A DNA stretch of 57,753 nt from an uncultured Flavobacteriales bacterium (GTDB taxonomy: Bacteria; Bacteroidota; Bacteroidia; Flavobacteriales_D; Crocinitomicaceae). The notes beneath the pieces are model-generated. The model did no database searches. It was not told where the DNA came from and saw only the letters and a list, made by a program, of their open reading frames with translations. Positions 18,554-27,166 of the stretch are shown here, in pieces (the stretch's first letter is position 1; every line of letters begins with the position of its first letter). Made by a program: the position numbers and the translations under genes. The stretch is from positions 1 to 57,753 of the forward strand of contig CAJAVU010000066.1 of the NCBI GenBank assembly GCA_903945495.1, written 5' to 3'.

Positions 18554-18646
18554 GAAAGCATGAATTAATGGTCATAATTTTACCGCCAGGTTAAGGAATT
18601 GTTTCCTAAGCCTCAATAAATTATAATTAATCATCGATTCGGTCAT

Positions 18647-21046
18647 ATGAATACCACCACTCTGCGAATGAAAAGTTACAGTTTTCTGTCTTTTACTTTT
18701 ACCATTACTTTTGTTTTATCAATGTTTACTGTTTTGGGTCAAACGTATACTACCTCACAAACAGTTGTTGCTCCGTCAAGCGGTTCAGTTATTATCCAAT
18801 GTTGGGGTGCTGGCGGTGGTGGTGGTGGTGCTTCTAATGGATCAAGTGATGCTGTTGGAGGTGGTGGTGGAGGCGGTGCCTTCTCTCAATTAACGTTTCC
18901 CGTTACTGCAGGTCAAAACTTAGTTCTAACAATTGGAGCAGGTGGTGGTGCCGGAAATAATTCTGGTGGAAACGGTGGGAATGGTGGTGCGACATCAGTT
19001 GCTGCACCTTTCGCCGTAAGTGCAAATGGCGGTTCACGAGGACTTGGAGCAACATCTGGTGTTGGTGCTGGCGGTGCTGGTGGTACAGGCGGAACAGGAT
19101 TTTTATATAGCGGTGGTGCTGGAAAAGTTGGATTAATCGCATCAACAAATAAAGGCGGCGGTGGCGGAAGTAGCGCTGGAACAGGATCAAATGGGAACGT
19201 AGCTGGTGCACAACCCGCAGGAGGAACAGCAGTAGCTGGTGGTGCCGCAGGTGGAAACGGTGGTAACCCAGGTTGTTCAACATGTGATGCTGCTGGTTCT
19301 CCAGGAGGAAATTATGGCGGCGGCGGTGGCGGAGCTTCTGTTTATGGAGGAAGCATGGCTGGTGGTGCTGGAGCTGGTGGTAAAGTTATTCTAACATGGG
19401 TGGTTTGCTCTGCTCCTGGAATATCTAGTGCAATTGCCGGTCTTACAAATCCTTGTCAAGGAACATCTCAAGTATATAGTGTAACAAGCGCTGGTGCAAC
19501 CTCTTTTGCATGGACCTTCCCTCCAGGATGGGCAATAACAGCTGGTGCAGGAACATCATCAGTAACAGTTACAGTTGGTGTTGGAGCAGGAACAATTTCT
19601 GTTATTCCTTCAAATGCCTGTGCAAGTGCAGCTGCTCAAAATTTAGCAGTCACAATTTGTTCAATGCCTGTTGCTGCGACATTTACAGCAGATGGTTCAT
19701 GGACAGTTCCTTCATGCGTGACTTCAGTGACAGTTGAAGTATGGGGTGCTGGCGGCGGCGGCGGCGGTGTTGCCTCTCGTGTAAATAGCGGTTCTACCGG
19801 CAGTGAAGCTTGCTCTGCAGGCGGCGGTGGTGGCGGTGGCGGTTACGCTATTCGCAATTATACAGTTACCCCTGGTGATGTATATGCCATAAAAGTTGGA
19901 CAAGGCGGAACAGGTGGAGTCGGTAATTCGGCCTCCTCTGCAGCGGGCAACGCTCAAGCTGGCGGATTTAGTTCTTTTGCTGGACCTGCAACAGCTGGAC
20001 CTGGTGCATTAACTGGACTCGGTGGTGCTGGTGGTGGCGGAGCTATGATATTAAACAATGCTACGGGTTCACACCTTGGCACAAATGGAGTTGGTGGTGC
20101 TGGAGCTAGTGGCACGAACGGAACTGTTTCCTTTACAGGTGGAACTGGCGCAACTGGAAAACACGATGCATCATGTAACGACCAAAGTGGCGGCGGAGGC
20201 GGCGGTGCTGGTTCGGGTACAAATGGAGGAAACGCAGCTGTTTTAGCATGTTGGGGATCTCAAACAGGTGGAACTGGTGGATCCGCAAGCGGTGGAAGCG
20301 GTGGAAGCGGACGTCAAGGTTCTCTTTGTACTTCAAACTGTCGTGACCAACTTAATGGAAACAATGGAACTACAATTGGAGCCGGTGGTGGCGGTGGACT
20401 TATTCATGACCACGATTGGAACAATGTTTGGGTAACAGCGAATGGTGGAATTGGAGCTCGCGGTGAAGTTCGTTTAACTTTTAATGTATGTTTACCGATT
20501 GAATTAATGGAATTCACAGGAACTTGTGAAGAGAATGAGCGTCAATTTAACTGGTCAACCGCTTCAGAAACGAACAATGATTATTTTGTCATTGAACAAT
20601 CACTTGATGGCGAAAGTTTCGCCGAAGCTGCAAAAATTCAAGGAGCTGGAAACAGTACAGACATCATTTATTATGGTCATAAACTTGATAACGCAAATGG
20701 TAACTATTTCCGTTTAAAACAAGTTGACATCAACGGAGCAAATACTAATTCAGATATTATTTTTGTTGCCTGTGATGGTAATAACGAACAATCAATTTTC
20801 TTTCCAAACCCATTCAACGATGAATTAACAATTGATTTGAGTTCAATGAATCGAAATGACTTACGCATTCAAGTATTGGATTTAAATGGAAAAATGGTTT
20901 TCGAAGCGAATACAGAACAGAAAGAAAAAAACCAATCGAACTTAAACCTTCACCTTTCTGAACTGAAGGCAGAAGTTTACATCATTGAAGTGAAAAGTAT
21001 ACTCACAAACGAACTTCTAAAAACGGAACGAATAATTAAATTCTAA
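18647..21046 (+). CDS. Glycine-rich secreted protein with T9SS type A signal
   Basis: 799-residue exported protein of low complexity. After a signal peptide (ending near VLGQ) come two copies of a glycine-rich domain. Copy 1 (about 35-250) begins near VIIQCWGAGGGGGG; copy 2 (about 345-620) begins with FTADGSWTVPSCVTSVTVEV followed by a WGAGGGGGG run. A PKD-like immunoglobulin domain (about 255-340, TSFAWTFPPGW) sits between. Then a beta domain typical of Bacteroidota (LPIELMEFTG...FNWSTASETNNDYF) and a type A sorting signal (FFPNPFNDEL, VLDLNGKMVF, final LKTERIIKF) complete it. It is likely a surface adhesive or structural protein; the repeats resemble glycine-rich tail-fibre-like domains. 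No enzyme motif. The codons are unusually GC-rich only because of the glycines. Confidence 0.88.
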   Translation: MNTTTLRMKSYSFLSFTFTITFVLSMFTVLGQTYTTSQTVVAPSSGSVIIQCWGAGGGGGGASNGSSDAVGGGGGGGAFSQLTFPVTAGQNLVLTIGAGGGAGNNSGGNGGNGGATSVAAPFAVSANGGSRGLGATSGVGAGGAGGTGGTGFLYSGGAGKVGLIASTNKGGGGGSSAGTGSNGNVAGAQPAGGTAVAGGAAGGNGGNPGCSTCDAAGSPGGNYGGGGGGASVYGGSMAGGAGAGGKVILTWVVCSAPGISSAIAGLTNPCQGTSQVYSVTSAGATSFAWTFPPGWAITAGAGTSSVTVTVGVGAGTISVIPSNACASAAAQNLAVTICSMPVAATFTADGSWTVPSCVTSVTVEVWGAGGGGGGVASRVNSGSTGSEACSAGGGGGGGGYAIRNYTVTPGDVYAIKVGQGGTGGVGNSASSAAGNAQAGGFSSFAGPATAGPGALTGLGGAGGGGAMILNNATGSHLGTNGVGGAGASGTNGTVSFTGGTGATGKHDASCNDQSGGGGGGAGSGTNGGNAAVLACWGSQTGGTGGSASGGSGGSGRQGSLCTSNCRDQLNGNNGTTIGAGGGGGLIHDHDWNNVWVTANGGIGARGEVRLTFNVCLPIELMEFTGTCEENERQFNWSTASETNNDYFVIEQSLDGESFAEAAKIQGAGNSTDIIYYGHKLDNANGNYFRLKQVDINGANTNSDIIFVACDGNNEQSIFFPNPFNDELTIDLSSMNRNDLRIQVLDLNGKMVFEANTEQKEKNQSNLNLHLSELKAEVYIIEVKSILTNELLKTERIIKF

Positions 21047-21077
21047 AGAAAAAAGCGACTTAAAGGTCGCTTTTTTT
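21047..21077 (+). terminator. Terminator after the glycine-rich gene
   Basis: A 9-bp stem, AAAAGCGAC (21051-21059) with GTCGCTTTT (21066-21074), is followed by further T, starting about 5 bases after the stop codon. Confidence 0.9.
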
Positions 21078-21171
21078 CAAATTCATGTTAGGAATGAAAA
21101 TTCTTGTATCCTACATTTATTGCGAATAAAGAAAAGTGTAACTTAAGAATTCATTTCATTGAAAATGTAAC

Positions 21172-21414
21172 ATGAAACATAGAGCCACGACCCTTAGATA
21201 TACAATTATCTTCTTCTCGATACTAAATTTGATTCAATTTACCGGTTGCAAGGAAGTAGAAATTGAAAATTACTGTAAATGTTGGAACACTTCTGGAATA
21301 CTTGTACTCGATACTGTCTACTACATGGAAAGTGATCAAGCGTATCAACTATGTGAAGGAAAAGAAGGAACCCTAAATTATTCCAGTTGCGAATGCGGTG
21401 AACTATACCATTAG
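21172..21414 (+). CDS. Small cysteine-rich lipoprotein
   Basis: 80-residue protein with a lipoprotein-type signal (hydrophobic core about 11-24, lipobox IQFTGC with Cys26). The short mature part has four further pairs-like cysteines (CKCW, LCEG, CECG), suggesting disulfides or a metal site. No family recognised. It has its own gap on both sides, so it is probably a single-gene unit. Confidence 0.6.
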   Translation: MKHRATTLRYTIIFFSILNLIQFTGCKEVEIENYCKCWNTSGILVLDTVYYMESDQAYQLCEGKEGTLNYSSCECGELYH

Positions 21415-21530
21415 ATAAAAAAGCATTATTTCATGTTTCAAATAATTATTTAACTGAAATTATTTTCGAACCTAAGTTACACAGAATTCAATTCAAACGG
21501 TTTAATTTCGCAGACACTAAAAAAAGGACA

Positions 21531-22136
21531 ATGAAACAATTTTGGGAAGACAGATACGGAAAGGAAGAATTCGCTTATGGTGAAGAACCAAATCAATTTT
21601 TGAAAGAGCAATTGGCGAACGTTGAACCCGGAACCATTCTTTTTCCTGCTGAAGGAGAAGGAAGAAATGCCGTTTTTGCTGCTGAATTAGGCTGGAATGT
21701 TTCAGCTTTTGATTTAAGTAGCGAAGGTCAACGTAAAGCAAATTCACTAGCCCAAAAAAAAGGTGTTGAAATCAATTACATTTTAGATCCAATTTCTCAT
21801 TTGCCTTATGCTGAAAATCAATTTGACGCAATGGCCTTGATCTATGCACATTTTCCTGCGGATGTTAAATCAACCTTTCATAAATTGTTATCAAGTTATG
21901 TGAAACCCGGTGGAATTGTCATTTTCGAAGCGTTCAGTAAAAATCATTTAGCGCTTAACAATGAAAAAGCGGGTGGTCCAAAAGACATCAATATGTTGTT
22001 TTCTGTAGAAGAAGCCCAAAGCGATTTTTCAAACTTTGAAGTCCTTTATTTGAAAGAAGAAGAAGTTGAATTATCCGAAGGTTTATTTCACAATGGAATC
22101 AGTTCGGTGGTAAGATTTGTAGGTAGAAAGAAGTAG
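21531..22136 (+). CDS. Class I SAM-dependent methyltransferase (TehB-like)
   Basis: 201-residue methyltransferase. It begins [20 protein letters not shown], the opening typical of small TehB/thiopurine-methylase-like enzymes, then motif I in the form [18 protein letters not shown] (about 38-56), an acidic SAM-ribose residue in [10 protein letters not shown], and [10 protein letters not shown] as motif IV/V. In this family the glycine-rich loop is PGEGEGRN-like, as seen. Substrate unknown; detoxification of metalloids or small thiols is known for relatives. Confidence 0.85.
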   Translation: MKQFWEDRYGKEEFAYGEEPNQFLKEQLANVEPGTILFPAEGEGRNAVFAAELGWNVSAFDLSSEGQRKANSLAQKKGVEINYILDPISHLPYAENQFDAMALIYAHFPADVKSTFHKLLSSYVKPGGIVIFEAFSKNHLALNNEKAGGPKDINMLFSVEEAQSDFSNFEVLYLKEEEVELSEGLFHNGISSVVRFVGRKK

Positions 22137-22143
22137 AATTCTA

Positions 22144-22533
22144 CTAATTTTTCACTTTGAACAAAAATGCATTTGGTTGAGGATACAAGCCTTCACGCGA
22201 AATTTTCTTACCGCGTTTGTACACAACTATGCGTTCACCAGCCAATTGACCTTCCATACGGCAATCCAAAACAAAGTAGTCATTTCCTTCAAAAAGAACG
22301 GAATAAGAACCTTTGTTCATTTGCTTCCCTACCGTGATTTCAACATTTTTTTCAGAAATGGCAACCCGAATAGCAACTGAATCCACAGAAATTACATCTT
22401 TTCCACCGTCCAATTCAAAATTTGAAATTTGACCTTCATAAGCGCCGTGGAATTTCTTTTTTAATTCAATAGGCTTTTGAGCCGAGACAATCATCGGCAC
22501 AAACACTAAAAGGAAAATGAGAAAGCGTTTCAT
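22144..22533 (-). CDS. Small secreted protein of unknown function
   Basis: 129-residue protein with a clear signal peptide (MKRFLIFLLVFVPMIVSAQ). The mature part is beta-rich with no motif I recognise; the C-terminus has ISREGLYPQPNAFLF. I use the ATG at 22533 (one at 22536 is equally possible); the longer frame adds non-signal residues. It converges with the methyltransferase gene, with 7 bases between the stops. Confidence 0.65.
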   Translation of the reverse strand: MKRFLIFLLVFVPMIVSAQKPIELKKKFHGAYEGQISNFELDGGKDVISVDSVAIRVAISEKNVEITVGKQMNKGSYSVLFEGNDYFVLDCRMEGQLAGERIVVYKRGKKISREGLYPQPNAFLFKVKN

Positions 22534-22590
22534 CATGAACAAATGTAATTTATTTTTAAACACAATTGCAATGTACAGCACCGCAAGGGG

Positions 22591-23286
22591 TTATTTCATA
22601 GCCAAATAAGCCCAATCACCTTGTAACTTGTGACATTCGTAGTTTTCAAATGGAAGAACAGACGTTAATTTTTCTTCGTAGGGAAAGAAATTCACATGTT
22701 CATCCAAGGTATAGTAAAAGAAGCGCTGACAAGGTGTTACAATGAACAATTGTTTTTTCGTGATGCGCTTCAATTCAGCAATACACGCATCCAATTTCAA
22801 TAAATGTTCAATCGTATGACAACAAACAACAGTATCAAACGCATTGTCTTCAAAAGGTAATTGCTCAATATTCCCATGAACATAGTTGAATTTTTCATCA
22901 CCATTTGGTTCCTTGATATCAAAGCCATTCAATTGAACAGAAGGAAATTTCTCGCCAATTTTACCCAACAAATAACCGCTTCCACAACCAATATCGATCA
23001 AACTGGTAGTTGAAGGATCTATTTTATCCAAAATAAAATCAATGCACGCTTGATTCAAATCGGTCGCTCTATTGCGTGAAATTGTATTTAAATTATTGTA
23101 AAACGAAGCGTATTCTTCTTCAGAATACGAATACACTTTGCTTTTGAACTGCATTACTTCGCTGATATTTCTCCCGCGATAAGCGAAATAATAAAAGGGA
23201 TACATGAAAATTTTGGAATCACGCACAAACGGCGGAACCAATTCGTCCATCACAAAACGAATGGTATTTGTTACTCTTCTATTCAT
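22591..23286 (-). CDS. Class I SAM-dependent methyltransferase
   Basis: 231-residue methyltransferase with motif I LIDIGCGSGYLLGKIG (about 95-110), an acidic motif II in NGFDIKEPNGD, and VVCCHTIEHLLKLDACIAELKRI as the methyltransferase_11-type motif IV/V region. The start overlaps the end of the GT2 gene by 8 bases, so the two are co-translated. The pairing suggests methylation of a sugar or lipid-linked glycan, but this is inference; no acceptor can be named. Confidence 0.85.
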   Translation of the reverse strand: MNRRVTNTIRFVMDELVPPFVRDSKIFMYPFYYFAYRGRNISEVMQFKSKVYSYSEEEYASFYNNLNTISRNRATDLNQACIDFILDKIDPSTTSLIDIGCGSGYLLGKIGEKFPSVQLNGFDIKEPNGDEKFNYVHGNIEQLPFEDNAFDTVVCCHTIEHLLKLDACIAELKRITKKQLFIVTPCQRFFYYTLDEHVNFFPYEEKLTSVLPFENYECHKLQGDWAYLAMK

Positions 23287-24004
23287 GCTTTCTATAATAT
23301 CCTTTCAAGTGATTTAATTTGATGACAAACAAGTCCAACACCATTTTAAATCCATGTTTAAATACATTCACACTGTTTCCTTCTTGGCTTCTTAAACTTA
23401 CTGGAATCTTCTTGATGTCGTAATTGCGTTTCAATGAAACATACACTAATTCAACATCGAAAGTAAATCCATTGATGCGCGAAACCGAAAACAAATCCTT
23501 CGCAACGGCTTTTTTAAATCCTTTCAATCCACATTGTGTGTCAGAAATTCCAGTTGTAATAAAACGGCCAACAATAAACGTGAAAAATCCGCTTCCAAAA
23601 CGACGTTGATTGGAAATTTTATCGAAATAATGTGATTCCGCCAATCCTCGATCTCCAATGACTAAGTCATATTCTTTGAAAGTCAAATAATAAATGATTT
23701 TTTCGATGGCATCCGTTTCAAACGGAATATCGGAATCGGTAAAAATGCATACTTCACCAGTTGATTCTTGCATTCCAAAACGAACCGCTCCACCCTTTCC
23801 TTTGTTTACAGGATAACTCAGAAAACGACAACCATTTTCGTGCGCAACTTTTTCAGTCGCTCCATTGTCTTCTGAACCATCATCAACCACCAAAACCTCA
23901 GCATCCAATTGTTTCTCAGCAATAAAATTCATCAAATAGGGTAAATTGTTCCCCAAAGCTGAAGAAGATTTATATGCTGGAATTACAATACTGATTTTAG
24001 TCAT
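23279..24004 (-). CDS. GT2 glycosyltransferase (polyprenyl-phosphate sugar synthase-like)
   Basis: 241-residue inverting glycosyltransferase of family GT2. It shows the nucleotide-sugar fold start SIVIPAYKSSSALGNNL, VVDDGSEDNGA, the metal-binding DxD as FTDSDIPF (about 94-101), and SDTQCGLKGFKKAV near 170, the block found in dolichyl/undecaprenyl-phosphate glucosyltransferases. Such enzymes load a sugar on a lipid phosphate for use by a GT-C enzyme. No membrane helices follow the catalytic domain. A YfhO-like GT-C protein starts 81 bases away in the opposite direction. I use the ATG at 24004 rather than the GTG at 24013. Confidence 0.88.
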   Translation of the reverse strand: MTKISIVIPAYKSSSALGNNLPYLMNFIAEKQLDAEVLVVDDGSEDNGATEKVAHENGCRFLSYPVNKGKGGAVRFGMQESTGEVCIFTDSDIPFETDAIEKIIYYLTFKEYDLVIGDRGLAESHYFDKISNQRRFGSGFFTFIVGRFITTGISDTQCGLKGFKKAVAKDLFSVSRINGFTFDVELVYVSLKRNYDIKKIPVSLRSQEGNSVNVFKHGFKMVLDLFVIKLNHLKGYYRKHE

Positions 24005-24084
24005 TTTGTGCACTTAGCGGGTTAAAAATAGGGAAATATCTCCAAAATGCGGTGAAATCAATCGCTTGTATTATTTTTGGGACA

Positions 24085-26244
24085 ATGATCAAGAAAAGCT
24101 ATTTCCCTTACATCGTATTGTTCGTATTGGCAATTACCGCCTTGTTTCAGGTTGTTTTCTACATTCATCCACTGAAATTTGATTCCATCGATTGCTTTTA
24201 TCCATGGCGCTTTCATATTGGAGAATGCTTGCAAAACGGACAATTACCTTATTGGAATCCTTACCAAGATTTGGGCTATCCCATTCATGCCGATCCATCA
24301 AGTGGCGCTTGGTATCCGATGGTTTGGTTAATTGGTTATTTCAATGGCTACACAGTTTATTCGTTGGCTTTTGAAATGTGGTTCCACGTTTTTATGGGTG
24401 GCGTTGGTTTCTACTTACTTGCTAAACAGCTGAAATTTGATAAAAAACTCGCACTTTTTGCAGGAATGTCCTACATGTTGTGTGGCCTTTTTGTTGGAAA
24501 TGCGCAACACTTGCCTTACCTCATCAGTGCAGCTTGGCTACCTTTTGTCATTTTGTTTTATTTCAAATTGGCCACCGAAAAATCGTATTGGAACAGCGTT
24601 AAAGCTGCCTTCTTTTTATTCTTAATGGTAACAGGTGGATATCCAGCCTTTACTATCATTCTGTTTTATCTTTTCGTGATTTTCTTTGTGATTTATTTCA
24701 TGAAAACATGGAAAAATGAAACGAAAAAAGCGGTTCTGCATTTCATTGGAAGACATGCACTATTCTTGGTTTACACGGTGCTTTTGTGCCTTGGATTGTT
24801 TATTTCAATTTACCAAGTTAGTCCGTATTTATCGCGCTTGGGAGATTTCAGCTTAGAACAAGCACTCTTCTCCCCTTTTTCACCGCAATCTTTTGTGACG
24901 TTTATTTTACCTTATACTTCTACGATTCATTCCGATTATTTCAATTCGGATCTTTCCATGCGTAATGGTTATTTCGGACTTTTCGCATTTCTATTTTTCA
25001 TCGGAGGATTTTTCTTGAAAAAACCACTTGAAATAAAAGTGCTATTCTATTTTGGCTTATTTAGTTTGATGGCCGCTGTTGGGGAATACTTGCCTATTCG
25101 CGCATTTTTGTTCGACTATGTGCCAATGATGAATGTATTCCGTTTTCCAAGTGTTTTCCGTTTGTTTTTCATTATTGCCGCACTTTTAACCGCATTGGTA
25201 TTTCTTAAAAAGCAATTTGAATCGAATGAATGGAAAGTAAAACCGCTCATCTATCTCACTGGAGGTTCAATAATTCTGTTCATTGCTTTGGTGATAATCG
25301 CACGAACAAAAGGTTATCTCGATTTAGGTTCTTTCTTTAGCGCTTATCTCTTCCACGACAATGAAAAACTGAGTTTTTGGCAAGCAGTAGCTTTTCACTC
25401 GATTTTTCAAATTGCTATTCTTAGCCTATTCTTGTTAGTGCTTTGGAAAATGAAAGAACGTTCGAAAATCTTGTTATCGCTCCTTGTACTTACCGGAACC
25501 GATTTAATTCTTTCGACGCAACTAAATGCTCCAGCGACAGTTTATTATGAAAAGGTAAAAACGTCTGAAGCACATGAAAATGTTTCGAAATATCCATTGG
25601 GCTTCCCAGAACAAAAGGCAATTTCAATTGAAGAAGGCGGGCATTTACCAAACATCGGTCAACCGTATTGGCAAAATCAAACAACCTTTCAAAAACAGTT
25701 TTCAGCGGAAGGATTTAATTCTTTTTCGTTTACTTCTTATGAATTCATTGAAAGTGAATATCCGCAGTTATTTTCTGAGCTAAAAAAGAATCCAAATGTG
25801 CTTTTGAGTGATTCCATCGTTTCTGAAATACGCCTAAAACACTACAAAAAAGATAGTTTGTTTACGGCGAAACAATTGTTCTTTTCACCTACAGATCATA
25901 CGCAACTAAAGAAGTTTAATTTACACCATTCTGTTAGGGATACTGCTCATTTAACCAGTTACGACGCGGCTAATTTCACAATAAATGCTTCTGTTAAACA
26001 GCAACAATTATTGACTTTGTTTCAAAAACACTATACAGGATGGAAAGCCTTCGTTGATAACAAGGAAGTCACTATTTACAAAAGTGATTTAAACTTTATG
26101 TCCGTTGTTCTTCCAGCGGGAAAACACACTGTTGAGTTTCGCTATTCGAATCCAGTGTTACGAATTGCTTGGATTTTAAGCTTGCTTGGAAGTTTGATCG
26201 CTTTATCCAGTTTCTTCTTCAAAGTTCGACGCGAAAATCGTTAA
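24085..26244 (+). CDS. YfhO-family GT-C-type membrane protein
   Basis: 719-residue polytopic membrane protein with roughly a dozen helices and a C-terminal soluble region, fitting the YfhO family, which in Bacillus transfers lipid-linked sugars to envelope polymers. The first extracytoplasmic loop carries acidic residues (KFDSIDCFYPWRF, about 30-45), where GT-C enzymes place catalytic Asp, followed by YWNPYQDLGYPIHADPSSG. Near the C-terminus the soluble domain includes HYTGWKAFVDNKEV and a last helix precedes a basic tail. The start is placed at ATG 24085, since the GTG-led extension has no support. It is divergent from a GT2 gene, a plausible donor partner. Confidence 0.85.
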   Translation: MIKKSYFPYIVLFVLAITALFQVVFYIHPLKFDSIDCFYPWRFHIGECLQNGQLPYWNPYQDLGYPIHADPSSGAWYPMVWLIGYFNGYTVYSLAFEMWFHVFMGGVGFYLLAKQLKFDKKLALFAGMSYMLCGLFVGNAQHLPYLISAAWLPFVILFYFKLATEKSYWNSVKAAFFLFLMVTGGYPAFTIILFYLFVIFFVIYFMKTWKNETKKAVLHFIGRHALFLVYTVLLCLGLFISIYQVSPYLSRLGDFSLEQALFSPFSPQSFVTFILPYTSTIHSDYFNSDLSMRNGYFGLFAFLFFIGGFFLKKPLEIKVLFYFGLFSLMAAVGEYLPIRAFLFDYVPMMNVFRFPSVFRLFFIIAALLTALVFLKKQFESNEWKVKPLIYLTGGSIILFIALVIIARTKGYLDLGSFFSAYLFHDNEKLSFWQAVAFHSIFQIAILSLFLLVLWKMKERSKILLSLLVLTGTDLILSTQLNAPATVYYEKVKTSEAHENVSKYPLGFPEQKAISIEEGGHLPNIGQPYWQNQTTFQKQFSAEGFNSFSFTSYEFIESEYPQLFSELKKNPNVLLSDSIVSEIRLKHYKKDSLFTAKQLFFSPTDHTQLKKFNLHHSVRDTAHLTSYDAANFTINASVKQQQLLTLFQKHYTGWKAFVDNKEVTIYKSDLNFMSVVLPAGKHTVEFRYSNPVLRIAWILSLLGSLIALSSFFFKVRRENR

Positions 26245-26328
26245 TAATTCCTTCCATTTCTTAATAACTTCCTGTTCATTGAAGCACCGTTTTTTGTAAA
26301 TTCGAAGTCTTGAATTGAAACAAATAAG

Positions 26329-27123
26329 ATGAAGCAATACCACGATTTATTACAGCATATTTTAGACAACGGAACGAAAAAGGAAGACCGAACAGGAACA
26401 GGAACAACATCCGTTTTTGGCTACCAAATGCGTTTTGATTTAGCAAAAGGATTTCCAGTTGTAACCACTAAAAAATTGCATTTACGTTCAATTATCATTG
26501 AATTGTTGTGGTTTCTTCAAGGCGACACAAACATCAAATTTTTAAAAGACAACAACGTTTCTATTTGGGATGAATGGGCGGATGAAAATGGAGATTTGGG
26601 TCCAGTTTACGGTCATCAATGGAGAAGTTGGCCAGCAAAAGACGGTGGAACAATTGACCAAATCACGAACTTGATTAATTCAATTAAACGAAATCCAGAT
26701 TCTCGTCGACTGATTGTTTCCGCATGGAATGTGGCCGATGTTGATAACATGGCGCTTCCTCCTTGTCATTCATTGTTTCAATTCTATGTTGCGGATGGAA
26801 AATTAAGTTGTCAATTATATCAGCGCAGTGCGGACACGTTCTTAGGGGTTCCATTTAACATTGCTTCGTATGCGCTGTTAACAATGATGGTTGCTCAAGT
26901 CTGTGATTTAGAAGTTGGGGAATTCGTTCATACGTTTGGAGATGCGCATTTGTACTCGAACCATATTGAACAAGCAAAACTTCAATTATCACGTGATATT
27001 CGTCCATTGCCAACGATGAAAATCAATCCAAATGTGAAAGATATTTTTGGATTTACGTATGAAGATTTCGAATTGGTGAATTACGATCCACATCCACATA
27101 TCAAAGCGGCAGTTGCTGTTTAA
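26329..27123 (+). CDS. thyA: Thymidylate synthase
   Basis: Converts dUMP to dTMP using methylene-tetrahydrofolate. At 264 residues it is the standard E. coli-type length. Visible motifs: [15 protein letters not shown] at the N-terminus, the active-site loop [12 protein letters not shown] with nucleophile Cys146, [17 protein letters not shown] for dUMP binding, and DAHLYSNH. It is first in a unit with a CapA-like gene and folA; folA regenerates the dihydrofolate that ThyA makes. Confidence 0.98.
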   Translation: MKQYHDLLQHILDNGTKKEDRTGTGTTSVFGYQMRFDLAKGFPVVTTKKLHLRSIIIELLWFLQGDTNIKFLKDNNVSIWDEWADENGDLGPVYGHQWRSWPAKDGGTIDQITNLINSIKRNPDSRRLIVSAWNVADVDNMALPPCHSLFQFYVADGKLSCQLYQRSADTFLGVPFNIASYALLTMMVAQVCDLEVGEFVHTFGDAHLYSNHIEQAKLQLSRDIRPLPTMKINPNVKDIFGFTYEDFELVNYDPHPHIKAAVAV

Positions 27124-27166
27124 TTAGAGATTAGAAAATAGAGATAGAAGTTAGAGGGGTTCGATT

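Noticed and set aside
18903-20336. Long minus-strand and alternate-frame ORFs across the glycine-rich gene
   Set aside because: They are rich in His/Leu/Gln only because they are the antisense of glycine codons; no start, motif or composition supports coding.
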